The notes under the pieces are model-generated. The model was not told the DNA's origin, did not search any database, and worked only from the letters and a program-made list of their open reading frames with translations. Made by a program: the position numbers and the translations under genes. Below are positions 1-8,958 of a stretch of DNA of 48,736 bases, in pieces (position 1 is the stretch's first letter; each line of letters opens with the position of its first letter). The stretch comes from CAZAPO01 sp044841755 (GTDB taxonomy: Bacteria; Bacteroidota; Bacteroidia; Flavobacteriales; Flavobacteriaceae): contig JAXOFM010000008.1 of assembly GCA_044841755.1 (NCBI GenBank), positions 1-48,736 on the forward strand, given 5' to 3'.

Positions 1-193
1 TCTCTCCACTACCTGTGGGATCATCACCTACACCATCTTGAGCAAATGCCGCCCCAGAACTAAGCACAAAAAACATTGCCATTAGCAAAGTTGTCATGCC
101 TCCTCGCAAACTCTTGATAGAGCTGCAACAAGTTAAATTCGTAATAGACCACCAATATGATCTATCACTCTTGGTAAAATTGTTCATAAACAT
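1..193 (-). CDS. Secreted protein, N-terminal fragment (runs off left edge)
   Basis: The minus strand is open from an ATG at 193 to the window edge (64 codons). A second ATG lies two codons in (187) and a third about 90 bases further, just before the hydrophobic stretch. The peptide has a charged start, then TTLLMAMFFVLSSGAAFAQD, a clear signal peptide with probable cleavage after AFA. The mature start is Gly/Asp-rich (DGVGDDPTGSG). The signal peptide is unusually far in if the first ATG is used; such extended N-termini occur in large exported Bacteroidota adhesins. The giant adhesin at the other end of this window may be a paralogue, but the visible part is too short to name a family. Confidence 0.6.
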   Translation of the reverse strand, partial: MFMNNFTKSDRSYWWSITNLTCCSSIKSLRGGMTTLLMAMFFVLSSGAAFAQDGVGDDPTGSGE

Positions 194-598
194 AACATTT
201 AGATTTAATTAAAATTATTTTAACATTTTACAATAGCATCACTGCTATCTGCATAGCTTAAATAGGTATCTAAGAACATAGTAGAAATGGGTTAACAGAT
301 TGCTATTGCCAAAATGTATTTTTAACAACATAAGCTGTTGATTTCCAATGATTTACAAAAAGTAAAACATTAATCAATAAAAGTGCTAATAATCAATTAA
401 TTGTTGTGCTATTAAACAATTATTTTTTGGGTAGTAATTCAATCTTAATAGTTGTGTAGGTTTAACCATAAAATTGTAAGAACTGAAATATAAATATACA
501 AGATACTTATATAAATCAAAATTAGAGCATCTATTACGTAATTACAAGGGACTTCAACTAATTTTTGCGCAGTTAAACGAAAAAGGTAAGTAAACTCT
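194..598. other. Intergenic region, AT-rich, no gene seen
   Basis: About 405 bases between the outward-reading start of the secreted-protein gene (193, minus) and the end of hutH (599, minus). No reading frame of note, no RNA-like structure and no strong hairpin with a T-run. It must hold the promoter of the leftward secreted-protein gene; no exact TAnnTTTG match was found close to it. Confidence 0.4.
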
Positions 599-2110
599 CT
601 AATTTAAAAACACCTCATTATCAAGGGTTAACGAATTTATAAAACTTATAGAATTAGTAATATCATCATGCAAAAAACGATCTTCGCTAACAAAAGAAAC
701 ATCTTCTCTGTAAGCTTCTAGAAACGACTCTAAAAAGGAAGAGGTTTTTAATGGTTCTCTGAAATGAATTGCCTGAGAAGCATTTAACATTTCAATAGCC
801 AAAACGTGTTCTACATTGGTAATTAGTTGGTATGCTTGAGTAGCTGCATTAGCTCCCATGCTCACATGATCTTCTTGTCCATTTGAAGAAACGATTGAAT
901 CAACACTTGCTGGAGTTGCCAATTGTTTATTAGCACTAACTATACTTGCTGCAGTGTATTGAGGAATCATAAATCCAGAATTTAATCCAGGATTATCCAC
1001 TAAGAAAGTTGGGAGACCTCTTAAACCAGAAACTAGCTGAAATGTTCTTCGCTCTGAAATGTTAGCTAATTCAGACATGGCAATCTTTAAGTAGTCAAGT
1101 GCCAATGCTAAAGGCTGCCCGTGAAAATTACCTCCAGAGATTATTTTATCTTCTCCTATAAATATATTAGGGTTATCTGTTACCGAATTTATTTCGGTAA
1201 TAAATGTTCGTTCAACAAAATCTAAAGTATCCTTAGTTGCTCCATGAACTTGTGGCATACATCTAAATGAGTAAGGATCTTGAACATGTTTCTTCTTTTG
1301 GTTTATTAGTTCACTATCTTGAAGAAATTCGCGAAAACGTTCTGCAGTTTTTAATTGCCCATTATGCGGTCTTACTAAATGTACCATTTCATTAAAAGGC
1401 TCAATTCTACCATCGAATGCATCTAATGAAATTGCTCCAATAAGATCAGCTAAATAAGAAAGCTTAAATGATTTAAGTAATAAATAAACTCCATAAGCAC
1501 TCATGAACTGAGTTCCATTCAAAAGTGCCAACCCTTCTTTTGATTGTAATTGAATAGGTTTCCAACCAAAATGTTTGTTCACCTCAGTTGCATCTCTTAA
1601 TTCACCATCATACCAAACCTCACCATCACCAATTAGAGGTAATGATAAATGTGCTAAAGGTGCAAGATCACCTGAAGCTCCCAAAGAACCTTGGGTATAG
1701 ACTACAGGTAATACATCATTATTATAAAAGTCTATTAAACGGTTTACTGTGGCCAACTGACTTCCGCTATGACCATAACTTAAAGACTGTATTTTCAATA
1801 ATAACATTAGCCTAACTACATCATTAGGAACTTTATCTCCAGTACCGCAAGCATGAGACTTCATTAAATTTTCTTGAAGCTTGGTAAGATTCTTAGAAGT
1901 AATCTTTACATTATATAAAGAGCCAAATCCTGTATTAATACCATATATAGGATCTTTATGAGTTTCCATTTTATCATCTAGATACTGTCTGCATTTTACA
2001 ATTCTATCAACTGCATCATCTGATAATTGAATCTTTTTTCTTTCTGAAAGAATATCATTAACAATTCTAAGATCAAGTCTTTTGTTAGTAATAAAATGGA
2101 TTGCACTCAT
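599..2110 (-). CDS. hutH: Histidine ammonia-lyase
   Basis: Cytoplasmic enzyme that removes ammonia from L-histidine to give trans-urocanate, the first step of histidine breakdown. At 503 residues it has normal family length. The Ala-Ser-Gly triad that forms the MIO cofactor is visible in GSLGASGDLAPLAH (A145-S146-G147). The N-terminal YGINTGFG motif is present, and the SH pair at 85-86 is typical of histidine rather than tyrosine lyases. Start is the ATG at 2110. The gene stands alone: hutU, hutI and hutG are not in this window. It is divergent from the lipoprotein gene at 2237, so the 126-base gap holds both promoters. A related aromatic amino acid lyase is the main alternative. Confidence 0.9.
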   Translation of the reverse strand: MSAIHFITNKRLDLRIVNDILSERKKIQLSDDAVDRIVKCRQYLDDKMETHKDPIYGINTGFGSLYNVKITSKNLTKLQENLMKSHACGTGDKVPNDVVRLMLLLKIQSLSYGHSGSQLATVNRLIDFYNNDVLPVVYTQGSLGASGDLAPLAHLSLPLIGDGEVWYDGELRDATEVNKHFGWKPIQLQSKEGLALLNGTQFMSAYGVYLLLKSFKLSYLADLIGAISLDAFDGRIEPFNEMVHLVRPHNGQLKTAERFREFLQDSELINQKKKHVQDPYSFRCMPQVHGATKDTLDFVERTFITEINSVTDNPNIFIGEDKIISGGNFHGQPLALALDYLKIAMSELANISERRTFQLVSGLRGLPTFLVDNPGLNSGFMIPQYTAASIVSANKQLATPASVDSIVSSNGQEDHVSMGANAATQAYQLITNVEHVLAIEMLNASQAIHFREPLKTSSFLESFLEAYREDVSFVSEDRFLHDDITNSISFINSLTLDNEVFLN

Positions 2111-2236
2111 ATAATGGTATTGAAACTCAAAATTCAGTATTCATAAAAATATATCCAAATAAATGTTAATTATAATAACGTCAATTACTATTTCTTTTAT
2201 TTTTGGAATCAGTTATAACTTAAAAACAAACTCAAA

Positions 2237-3613
2237 ATGAGAAAATTAACAATGCTTTTAACGGTTGCTGCTGTTGTAGTTTCTTGTAAAAGTGAACCCA
2301 AAATTGACTATGCGCTTGTTTCAGGAAAGATTGATAATGCTGCTGGAAAAACTGTTATGGTATCTGGAAATGATTTTAAGCATGAGATAGAGATAAACGA
2401 AGATGGTACATTTAGCGATACCTTAAAAATAGTTTCTAATGGTTATTATTCCTTTAATCATGGAAGAGAAAATTCAAATATGTATTTATCACACGGGGAT
2501 GATATTAAGATTACTCTTGATACAAAAGAATTTGACGAAACTATAAAATATGAGGGTGTTGGCTCTGGCACTAACAATTATTTAGCTGCAAAGTATTTGG
2601 CAGATGAAAAAGTTACCGCGGATCGTGTTTCATTTTACTCGTTGGAAGAAGAAGCCTTTAAAAAACAGCTAGAAGAATTAAAAACGGGTCATTTAAAAAA
2701 TTTAGAAGCTGAAGGTATCAATAAAGATTTTATTGAAAAGGAAAAGAAGAATTTAGAGTTTGATGTATATGCACAGTTAGGTTCTTATGAAAGGATGCAT
2801 GGATATTTTGCAAAAAAGCAAGATTTTAAGGTGTCAGACGGGTTTTTACCGGAAGCTTTAATATCCATGTCATTTGATAGTAATGAAGACTATGCCAATT
2901 TTGCTAGTTATAAGACATTGGCAATGGATAAGTACATGGGTAAAATAATGGAAGCTTTAGGGGATGATTATCAAAATGCAGCTCCTGAAGATTTTAAGGT
3001 TTTTGAAGAAATTAAAATCCCTGCACTTAAGAATGATATTATTAGTCAAGTAGGGTCAATCTTGGTTTCTCCTGGAAACCCTAACATGGTTCCTTTATAT
3101 AATTTCTTTGTGGCAAACGTAACAGACGAGGAGTTTAAAAAGAAATTAACCGCAAAATATGACAAGAATAAAAACCTTGTAAAAGGTATGCCTTCTCCTC
3201 AATTTACCGATTATGAAAATCATAAAGGTGGCACGATGTCTCTTGCGGATCTTAAAGGAAAATTTGTTTATATAGATGTTTGGGCAACTTGGTGTGGACC
3301 ATGTAAACGTGAGATTCCTTTCTTAAAGGAGGTTGAATCAAAATACCACGGGAAAAATATCGAGTTTGTGAGCGCCTCCATCGATAGAATGAAAGATCAT
3401 GAAGCTTGGGTAGAAATGGTAAAAGATAAGCAACTTGGAGGTCACCAATTATTTGCAGATAAAGATTGGCAATCAGACTTCGTAAAAGGATATGGAATAG
3501 AAGGAATACCTAGATTTATCTTGGTAGATCCAGATGGAAACATTGTAAGTGCAGATGCACCAAGACCATCTAACCCTAAGCTAATTGAACTATTCACAGA
3601 ATTAAAAATATAG
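2237..3613 (+). CDS. TlpA-family thiol-disulfide oxidoreductase lipoprotein
   Basis: 458 residues. The N-terminus (MRKLTMLLTVAAVVVSCKSE) is a lipoprotein signal with Cys at 17. Residues about 25-110 look like the beta-rich DUF4369-type domain common before thioredoxin domains in Bacteroidota. A helical middle follows, and residues about 318-458 form a thioredoxin fold with WCGPC at about 352-356, in WATWCGPCKREIPF. The cis-Pro loop is seen in GIEGIPRFILVD. Expected role: envelope-anchored redox protein acting on disulfides of exported proteins; the substrate is unknown. It is monocistronic and ends in a strong hairpin terminator shared with the convergent gene. Confidence 0.85.
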   Translation: MRKLTMLLTVAAVVVSCKSEPKIDYALVSGKIDNAAGKTVMVSGNDFKHEIEINEDGTFSDTLKIVSNGYYSFNHGRENSNMYLSHGDDIKITLDTKEFDETIKYEGVGSGTNNYLAAKYLADEKVTADRVSFYSLEEEAFKKQLEELKTGHLKNLEAEGINKDFIEKEKKNLEFDVYAQLGSYERMHGYFAKKQDFKVSDGFLPEALISMSFDSNEDYANFASYKTLAMDKYMGKIMEALGDDYQNAAPEDFKVFEEIKIPALKNDIISQVGSILVSPGNPNMVPLYNFFVANVTDEEFKKKLTAKYDKNKNLVKGMPSPQFTDYENHKGGTMSLADLKGKFVYIDVWATWCGPCKREIPFLKEVESKYHGKNIEFVSASIDRMKDHEAWVEMVKDKQLGGHQLFADKDWQSDFVKGYGIEGIPRFILVDPDGNIVSADAPRPSNPKLIELFTELKI

Positions 3614-3635
3614 GTTGATAGTATTTATAAATATA

Positions 3636-3658
3636 AAAGGAGCGATAATCGCTCCTTT
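3636..3658. terminator. Bidirectional intrinsic terminator
   Basis: AAAGGAGCGA-TAA-TCGCTCCTTT, a perfect 10-bp stem followed by CTTTTT on the plus strand and preceded by A-rich sequence that becomes a T-tract on the minus strand. It lies between the convergent TlpA-like gene and the NAD(P)HX repair gene. Confidence 0.85.
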
Positions 3659-3662
3659 CTTT

Positions 3663-5234
3663 TTATATATACATTTCTTCGCCTTCTTCAGGAGTTTGCT
3701 TGGGTTTTTCTTTTGGTTGTTCTGGGCGTTTAAAAAGCTCTATATATGCCACTCCTAAATAGGCTATTACATCACTAGCTAATATGCTTTCAAAACCAAG
3801 ATCTTCGGCGGCGAAATCTCCTGCGCTACCATGTAAATAAACACCAAAAACAGCAGCTATTAAAGCCTCATAGCCTTGAGAAATAAGTCCAGTTATTATT
3901 CCCGTCAATACATCTCCGCTTCCTGCGGTAGCCAATCCTGGATTTCCTGAAGAATTAATATAAAGCTTATCACCAAATACAATGATTGAATAACCACCTT
4001 TAATTACTATAATTACTTTATACTTTTTTGAAAATTCTTGAGCCTTTTTTAGCTTATCAAAATCATCATTCCACTTCCCTATTAAGCGTTCCAATTCCTT
4101 AGGATGAGGAGTAAGTATTGTTCCTTCAGGAAGTGAATCTAATAGGTCTTTATTCTTTGCAAGTATATTAAGTCCATCGGCATCAACAACCAATGGAGTT
4201 TTATTTGACTCTAAAAATTTAGCTAAAGCATTAACGGTTTTTGCATCTGTTCCCATTCCAACTCCTAAACCTATAACACTTGGGTCAATATCAAATTTTA
4301 TTGACGATATCAGTGATTCTTCTTCATCGGTAATGGTCATGGCTTCAGGAAGTGCAGTCTGCATTATGTCATACCCACATTTTGGGACATAACTTGTAAC
4401 TAATCCAGCCCCAATAGTTAATGCTGCTCTACTTGCTAAAACCACAGCCCCTACTTTTCCGTAACTCCCTCCTATTATTAAACTATGTCCAAATGTACCT
4501 TTATGAGCAAACTTATCCCTTGGTCGATACATTGGTAAGACCTCAAATTTTCCAATCAATTCTGCATCAGTTGGAGTTGTAAACAAAAACTCAGGATCTA
4601 AACCTATATCTATAATCTCCCATTGTTGCGTAAATCTTGCCGTATCAGGCAAGAAGAAAACCAACTTCGGTGAAGCAAAACTTAAGGTATGATTCGCCCA
4701 AACTACTCCATTTTCATGTTCTGGGACTTTATCAGCATATAAACCTGAAGGCATATCCACTGACAAAGTAAATGCTCCTGATGTTTTAAAATGTTGAAAC
4801 AATGCCTTAACCCAATCATCTGCTGGCCTGTTTAAACCAATACCAAAAACTGCATCTACGATGATATCATCTCTGTTAATTTCAGGAAATTCCTCTTTAC
4901 AACTTAAAAGTGTGGGCCAACTTTTAGTAACTGTTTTGATTCTATCGTAATTTGCTAGAAAGTCTTTAGATCGTTTATCACTACAATTCACCACGTATGT
5001 ATGCACATTATATCCATGAGTAATTAAGTGTCGTGCAATTACCAAACCATCTCCTCCATTATTACCTATTCCACAGAATACATGCACAGGAACTTGAGCT
5101 CCTTGCATTCGAGCATGCAACCAATTAAATATTTGTGTTCCAGCACGCTCCATTAAATCTGTAGATGAGATATTCTGACGCTGAGCGGTAAGTGTATCTC
5201 CGTGATAGATCTGTTCTTTAGAAAATATTTTCAT
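3663..5234 (-). CDS. nnr: Bifunctional NAD(P)HX epimerase/dehydratase
   Basis: Repairs hydrated NADH and NADPH. The N-terminal YjeF_N domain (about 1-215) epimerises NAD(P)HX; CGIGNNGGDGLVIARHL at about 54-70 is its signature. The C-terminal domain (about 235-500) is the ribokinase-like ADP-dependent dehydratase, shown by GGSYGKVGAVVLASRAALTIG and by NPGLATAGSGDVLTGIITG. At 523 residues it matches the usual fused length. A short charged tail (EQPKEKPKQTPEEGEE) follows. Start is the ATG at 5234, opening directly with MKIFSKEQIYHGD, typical of the family. It is divergent from the threonine operon leader. Confidence 0.95.
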   Translation of the reverse strand: MKIFSKEQIYHGDTLTAQRQNISSTDLMERAGTQIFNWLHARMQGAQVPVHVFCGIGNNGGDGLVIARHLITHGYNVHTYVVNCSDKRSKDFLANYDRIKTVTKSWPTLLSCKEEFPEINRDDIIVDAVFGIGLNRPADDWVKALFQHFKTSGAFTLSVDMPSGLYADKVPEHENGVVWANHTLSFASPKLVFFLPDTARFTQQWEIIDIGLDPEFLFTTPTDAELIGKFEVLPMYRPRDKFAHKGTFGHSLIIGGSYGKVGAVVLASRAALTIGAGLVTSYVPKCGYDIMQTALPEAMTITDEEESLISSIKFDIDPSVIGLGVGMGTDAKTVNALAKFLESNKTPLVVDADGLNILAKNKDLLDSLPEGTILTPHPKELERLIGKWNDDFDKLKKAQEFSKKYKVIIVIKGGYSIIVFGDKLYINSSGNPGLATAGSGDVLTGIITGLISQGYEALIAAVFGVYLHGSAGDFAAEDLGFESILASDVIAYLGVAYIELFKRPEQPKEKPKQTPEEGEEMYI

Positions 5235-5370
5235 TTAGTTATCCTAGTTTTTAACGATTGAAAAAATCACGAATAAAACAGTAATTTCTATTTAAAATCC
5301 CAATAAACATCTATTGATTTCAGAATTTCGCAAAAATTTAAGATTTATTTTTTTATTGAGGTAAAAGTAA

Positions 5371-5378
5371 TACTTTTG
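5371..5378 (+). promoter_or_regulatory. Probable -7 promoter element of the threonine operon
   Basis: TACTTTTG matches the Bacteroidota TAnnTTTG consensus exactly and lies 18 bases before the leader ATG. No good -33 TTG was identified at the usual spacing, so the call rests on the -7 box and position. Confidence 0.5.
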
Positions 5379-5396
5379 AAAAGCATTAATAAACAA

Positions 5397-5501
5397 ATGA
5401 ACACTTTACGCCAAAATATTATTATTGCCGATACTTCTGAAAAGAGAAGTACTTCTGTTTTTGGTACAACTATCATTACTACTACCCTTTGGGGTTGTTA
5501 A
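5397..5501 (+). CDS. Threonine operon leader peptide (attenuator candidate)
   Basis: A 34-codon reading frame, ATG at 5397 and TAA at 5499-5501, encodes a peptide ending GTTIITTTLWGC. It has 8 Thr and 5 Ile; seven regulatory codons are contiguous at 5466-5486 (Thr-Thr-Ile-Ile-Thr-Thr-Thr). It lies 72 bases before the real thrA start and directly after the promoter box. In E. coli, thrL uses Thr and Ile codons the same way, so ribosome stalling on uncharged tRNA-Thr or tRNA-Ile is the likely signal. A small hairpin (ACTTCT at 5433-5438 with AGAAGT at 5445-5450) lies inside the leader, and the sequence continues ACTTCTGTTTTT. No clean terminator is visible after the stop codon, so the exact switch (transcription or translation) is unresolved. 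Confidence 0.75.
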   Translation: MNTLRQNIIIADTSEKRSTSVFGTTIITTTLWGC

Positions 5502-5573
5502 TTATATATCCTTCCGTTCGTGTACCTGTGATGTATTGTCACGTAAATAATGTCTCAAATAAAAATTCTAAAA

Positions 5574-8024
5574 ATGAAAGTCCTAAAGTTTGGCGGAACT
5601 TCAGTAGGTTCAGCCGAAAACATAAATAAAGTAATAAAAATAGTTCGTAATTCTTCGAAAGAAGATAATGTAGCGGTTGTTGTATCTGCTGTTGGAGGAA
5701 TTACAGATAGGCTGTTAGATGCTGCAGATAAAGCTGTAGATAAAGATGGTTCTTACAAAGATGCCTTCGAGCAGATAAAAAAGATACATATTGAAATTGT
5801 AGATAAACTACTTAGTGGGGAATCTCACTCCATAGTCTCCGAAATCATTAATGGAAGACTGTCTAGTCTGGAAAGATTGCTAGACGGTATCTATCTTATT
5901 AATGAGCTGTCTCCAAAAACCACCGATAAACTCTTAAGTTTTGGAGAGCATATGTCGTCCTTGATTATCTCTGAAGCCATGAAAGGTCGTGGGCTAAATG
6001 TACAATTAAAAAACTCGCAAGACCTTATAGTTACAGACAACAACCATACAAGTGCATCGGTAGATTTTAATGCCACAAACGAAAATATTATCGCCTATTT
6101 TAAATCGCACGAGAGAAACGTAACACTTTTACCAGGTTTTGTTTCAAGATCGGATGATGGCGAAATAACAACATTAGGAAGAGGTGGATCGGACTATACG
6201 GCAGCCATAATAGCAGCTGCACTTAATGTGCTCGAATTACAGATATGGACAGATGTAAGCGGTATGTTTACTACGAATCCAAAAATGGTTAAGCAAGCCA
6301 AACCAATTAGTCACATATCTTATTTTGAGGCTGTAGAACTATCTCATTTTGGAGCAAAAGTATTATATCCACCAACTGTGCAACCAGTTTTGAATAAGAA
6401 CATTCCTATTGTTATCAAAAACACCATGGCTCCTGATGATGTAGGGACACATATTTCTAACGAATATGTAAACGGAAATATTAAAGCCGTAAAAGGAATT
6501 AGTAATATTAACGATATTGCTTTACTAACACTTCAAGGTAACGGAATGGTTGGTATTCCTGGGTTTTCAAAACGTTTATTTGAAACACTTTCACAAGAGA
6601 AGATCAATGTAATCTTAATCACCCAAGCATCAAGTGAGCACTCTATATGCATTGGTATTTTGGAGAGTGATGCTGACCTTGCAAAAAAAGCTATAGACCT
6701 TACTTTTGAAAACGAAATATCACTTAGAAAAATAGATCCAATAATTGTAGAGAAAGACTTATCTATTATTGCTGTTGTTGGTGATAACATGAAAAATCAT
6801 CAAGGAATAAGCGGTAAAATGTTTAGTGCCTTAGGAAAGAATAATGTAAACATTAGAGCCATAGCACAAGGAGCTTCAGAACGAAATATTTCGGCGGTTA
6901 TTAAGAAGAAAGATGTTAAAAAAGCACTCAATGTTATTCATGAACGCTTCTTTGAAACAAAGACTAAGCAATTAAACTTATTTATAACAGGAGTCGGAAA
7001 TGTTGGAGAACGACTACTAGAACAAATAAAACAACAAAAGAAATACATTAAGGAGAATCTAAAACTCAATATACGAGTTGTTGGCTTGTCCAATTCCAGA
7101 ACAATGATCTTTGATGATGGAGGAATTGATCTGCAATCATGGAAAGATGAACTGGCAAAAGGTGAAAAGGCTTCAATTGAAGGTTTCTTTGAAGGCACCA
7201 AAGAATTAAACCTTAGAAACAGTGTATTTGTTGATGTTACAGCAAGTCGTGAAGTAGCAAGTATCTATGCAAATTACTTAAGAGAAAGTATTGGTATAGT
7301 TGCCTGCAATAAAATTGCATGTTCCAGTAACTTCGATAATTACAATTTATTAAAGCGTTTATCACTTCGATACAATGCTCCTTTCTTATTTGAGACCAAT
7401 GTTGGTGCAGGTTTACCCGTAATTGACACACTAAATAATTTAGTAACTTCTGGTGACAAAATACACTCGATAAGAGCTGTATTATCAGGAAGTTTAAACT
7501 TTGTTTTTAACAACTTTAATGACAGTAAAAAGTTTCATGATGTTGTGAAACAAGCTCAGGAAGAAGGTTATACCGAACCTGATCCAAGAATTGATTTGAG
7601 TGGTGTTGACGTAGCACGTAAAATTTTGATTCTAGCTAGAGAAAGTGGTTATGATTTGAACCTTGAGGACATAGAGAATATTTCGTTCTTGTCTGAAGCT
7701 GGAATGAAATCGGATTCGGTTGATGAATTCTTTAAAACACTTGATAAGGATGAATCGTACTACCAAGAGTTATACCAATCAGCAAAAGATAATAATTGTC
7801 AGCTTAAATATGTTGCCGAACTAAAGGACGGGAAAGCTTCTGTTGGACTGCAAGAAATCCCTGAAGGTCACCCATTTTACAATCTTGAAGGAAAGGACAA
7901 TATTGTTATGTTCTATACGGAACGCTATCCAGAGCAACCAATGATTATTAAAGGTGCTGGAGCTGGAGCAGATGTTACAGCCTCTGGTCTATTTGCAGAT
8001 ATTATTAGAATTGCCAACAACTAG
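5574..8024 (+). CDS. thrA: Bifunctional aspartate kinase / homoserine dehydrogenase
   Basis: 816 residues from the ATG at 5574; an upstream in-frame ATG at 5550 would add eight residues, but MKVLKFGGTSVGS is the standard start. Domains: aspartokinase (about 1-290, KFGGTSVG and TTLGRGGSDYTAA), two ACT regulatory domains (about 310-460), and homoserine dehydrogenase (about 465-816) with its NAD(P) motif in FITGVGNVGERLLEQI and the C-terminal GAGAGADVTASGLFADI. It catalyses the first and third steps from aspartate to threonine. First gene of thrABC, behind a Thr/Ile leader peptide. Feedback inhibition by threonine through the ACT domains is expected from the family. Confidence 0.97.
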   Translation: MKVLKFGGTSVGSAENINKVIKIVRNSSKEDNVAVVVSAVGGITDRLLDAADKAVDKDGSYKDAFEQIKKIHIEIVDKLLSGESHSIVSEIINGRLSSLERLLDGIYLINELSPKTTDKLLSFGEHMSSLIISEAMKGRGLNVQLKNSQDLIVTDNNHTSASVDFNATNENIIAYFKSHERNVTLLPGFVSRSDDGEITTLGRGGSDYTAAIIAAALNVLELQIWTDVSGMFTTNPKMVKQAKPISHISYFEAVELSHFGAKVLYPPTVQPVLNKNIPIVIKNTMAPDDVGTHISNEYVNGNIKAVKGISNINDIALLTLQGNGMVGIPGFSKRLFETLSQEKINVILITQASSEHSICIGILESDADLAKKAIDLTFENEISLRKIDPIIVEKDLSIIAVVGDNMKNHQGISGKMFSALGKNNVNIRAIAQGASERNISAVIKKKDVKKALNVIHERFFETKTKQLNLFITGVGNVGERLLEQIKQQKKYIKENLKLNIRVVGLSNSRTMIFDDGGIDLQSWKDELAKGEKASIEGFFEGTKELNLRNSVFVDVTASREVASIYANYLRESIGIVACNKIACSSNFDNYNLLKRLSLRYNAPFLFETNVGAGLPVIDTLNNLVTSGDKIHSIRAVLSGSLNFVFNNFNDSKKFHDVVKQAQEEGYTEPDPRIDLSGVDVARKILILARESGYDLNLEDIENISFLSEAGMKSDSVDEFFKTLDKDESYYQELYQSAKDNNCQLKYVAELKDGKASVGLQEIPEGHPFYNLEGKDNIVMFYTERYPEQPMIIKGAGAGADVTASGLFADIIRIANN

Positions 8025-8029
8025 GAGAA

Positions 8030-8956
8030 ATGAAAAACGAAATAAGAATTTTCAGCCCTGCTACAGTTGCAAATGTTGCCTGTGGGTTTGATGTCTTGGG
8101 GTTTTGCCTAGACAGTCAAGGTGACGAAATGGTAATTAGAAAAACTGCTGAGAAAGGCATTAACATCACTAAAATCGAAGGATTTGATCTTCCTTATGAA
8201 ACTGAGCAGAATGTTGCTGGAGTTTCGGCATTAGCAATGTATGAAGCCCTAAATCTTGATTGTGGCTTTGAAATTGAGATTTATAAACATATTAAGCCAG
8301 GAAGTGGTATTGGTAGTAGTGCTGCTAGTGCGGTTGGAAGCGTATTTGGTATGAACCAATTACTAGGCCAACCTTTTAATAAAACCGAGCTTACGGCTTT
8401 CGCAATGAAAGGTGAAGCTTTAGCCAGTAAAAGTGAACATGCCGACAACCTCGCTCCAGCAATTTTTGGTGGGTTTACGTTAGTAAAAAGTGTGAAGCCT
8501 TTAGAGATTCTGGAAATACCAACTCCAGATGATCTTTATGCCACTATAATTCATCCACAAATTGAAATAAAAACATCGGAAGCGAGAGCAATTTTACCAA
8601 CAAAAGTTACCCTCGAAAATGCCATAAAGCAATGGGCAAATGTTGGAAGCTTAGTGCATGCATTGCACACAAGTGATTATGATCTTATTAGCAGATCCCT
8701 TCAGGATATTATTGTGGAACCTCATAGGAAACAACTAATTCCAATGTTCGATGAATTGAAGAATGCCGTATTAAAAGCTGGTACATTAGGATGCGCCATC
8801 TCTGGTTCTGGACCTTCAATCTTTACTTTAAATAAAGGAATTGAAATTGCTAAAAATGTGGAAGAAGCAATGGTTTCTATTTTTTCGAATACAAATATTG
8901 AATTCGACACGCATATCTCAAAAATAAATACACAAGGAATCAAGATCCTTAACTAA
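8030..8956 (+). CDS. thrB: Homoserine kinase
   Basis: 308-residue GHMP-family kinase that phosphorylates L-homoserine with ATP. The phosphate-binding loop is PGSGIGSSAASAVGSV at about 90-105; FSPATVANVACGFDVLGF near the N-terminus and ISGSGPSIFTL near the C-terminus complete the family motifs. The start follows thrA by five bases; GGAG overlapping the thrA stop is a rare visible ribosome-binding site in this window. Translational coupling within thrABC is likely. Confidence 0.97.
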   Translation: MKNEIRIFSPATVANVACGFDVLGFCLDSQGDEMVIRKTAEKGINITKIEGFDLPYETEQNVAGVSALAMYEALNLDCGFEIEIYKHIKPGSGIGSSAASAVGSVFGMNQLLGQPFNKTELTAFAMKGEALASKSEHADNLAPAIFGGFTLVKSVKPLEILEIPTPDDLYATIIHPQIEIKTSEARAILPTKVTLENAIKQWANVGSLVHALHTSDYDLISRSLQDIIVEPHRKQLIPMFDELKNAVLKAGTLGCAISGSGPSIFTLNKGIEIAKNVEEAMVSIFSNTNIEFDTHISKINTQGIKILN

Positions 8957-8958
8957 TC

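Noticed and set aside
5502..5573. A rho-independent terminator between the thr leader and thrA
   Set aside because: Only 4-bp stems (such as GTGA and TCAC around 5529-5542) and no T-run are present.
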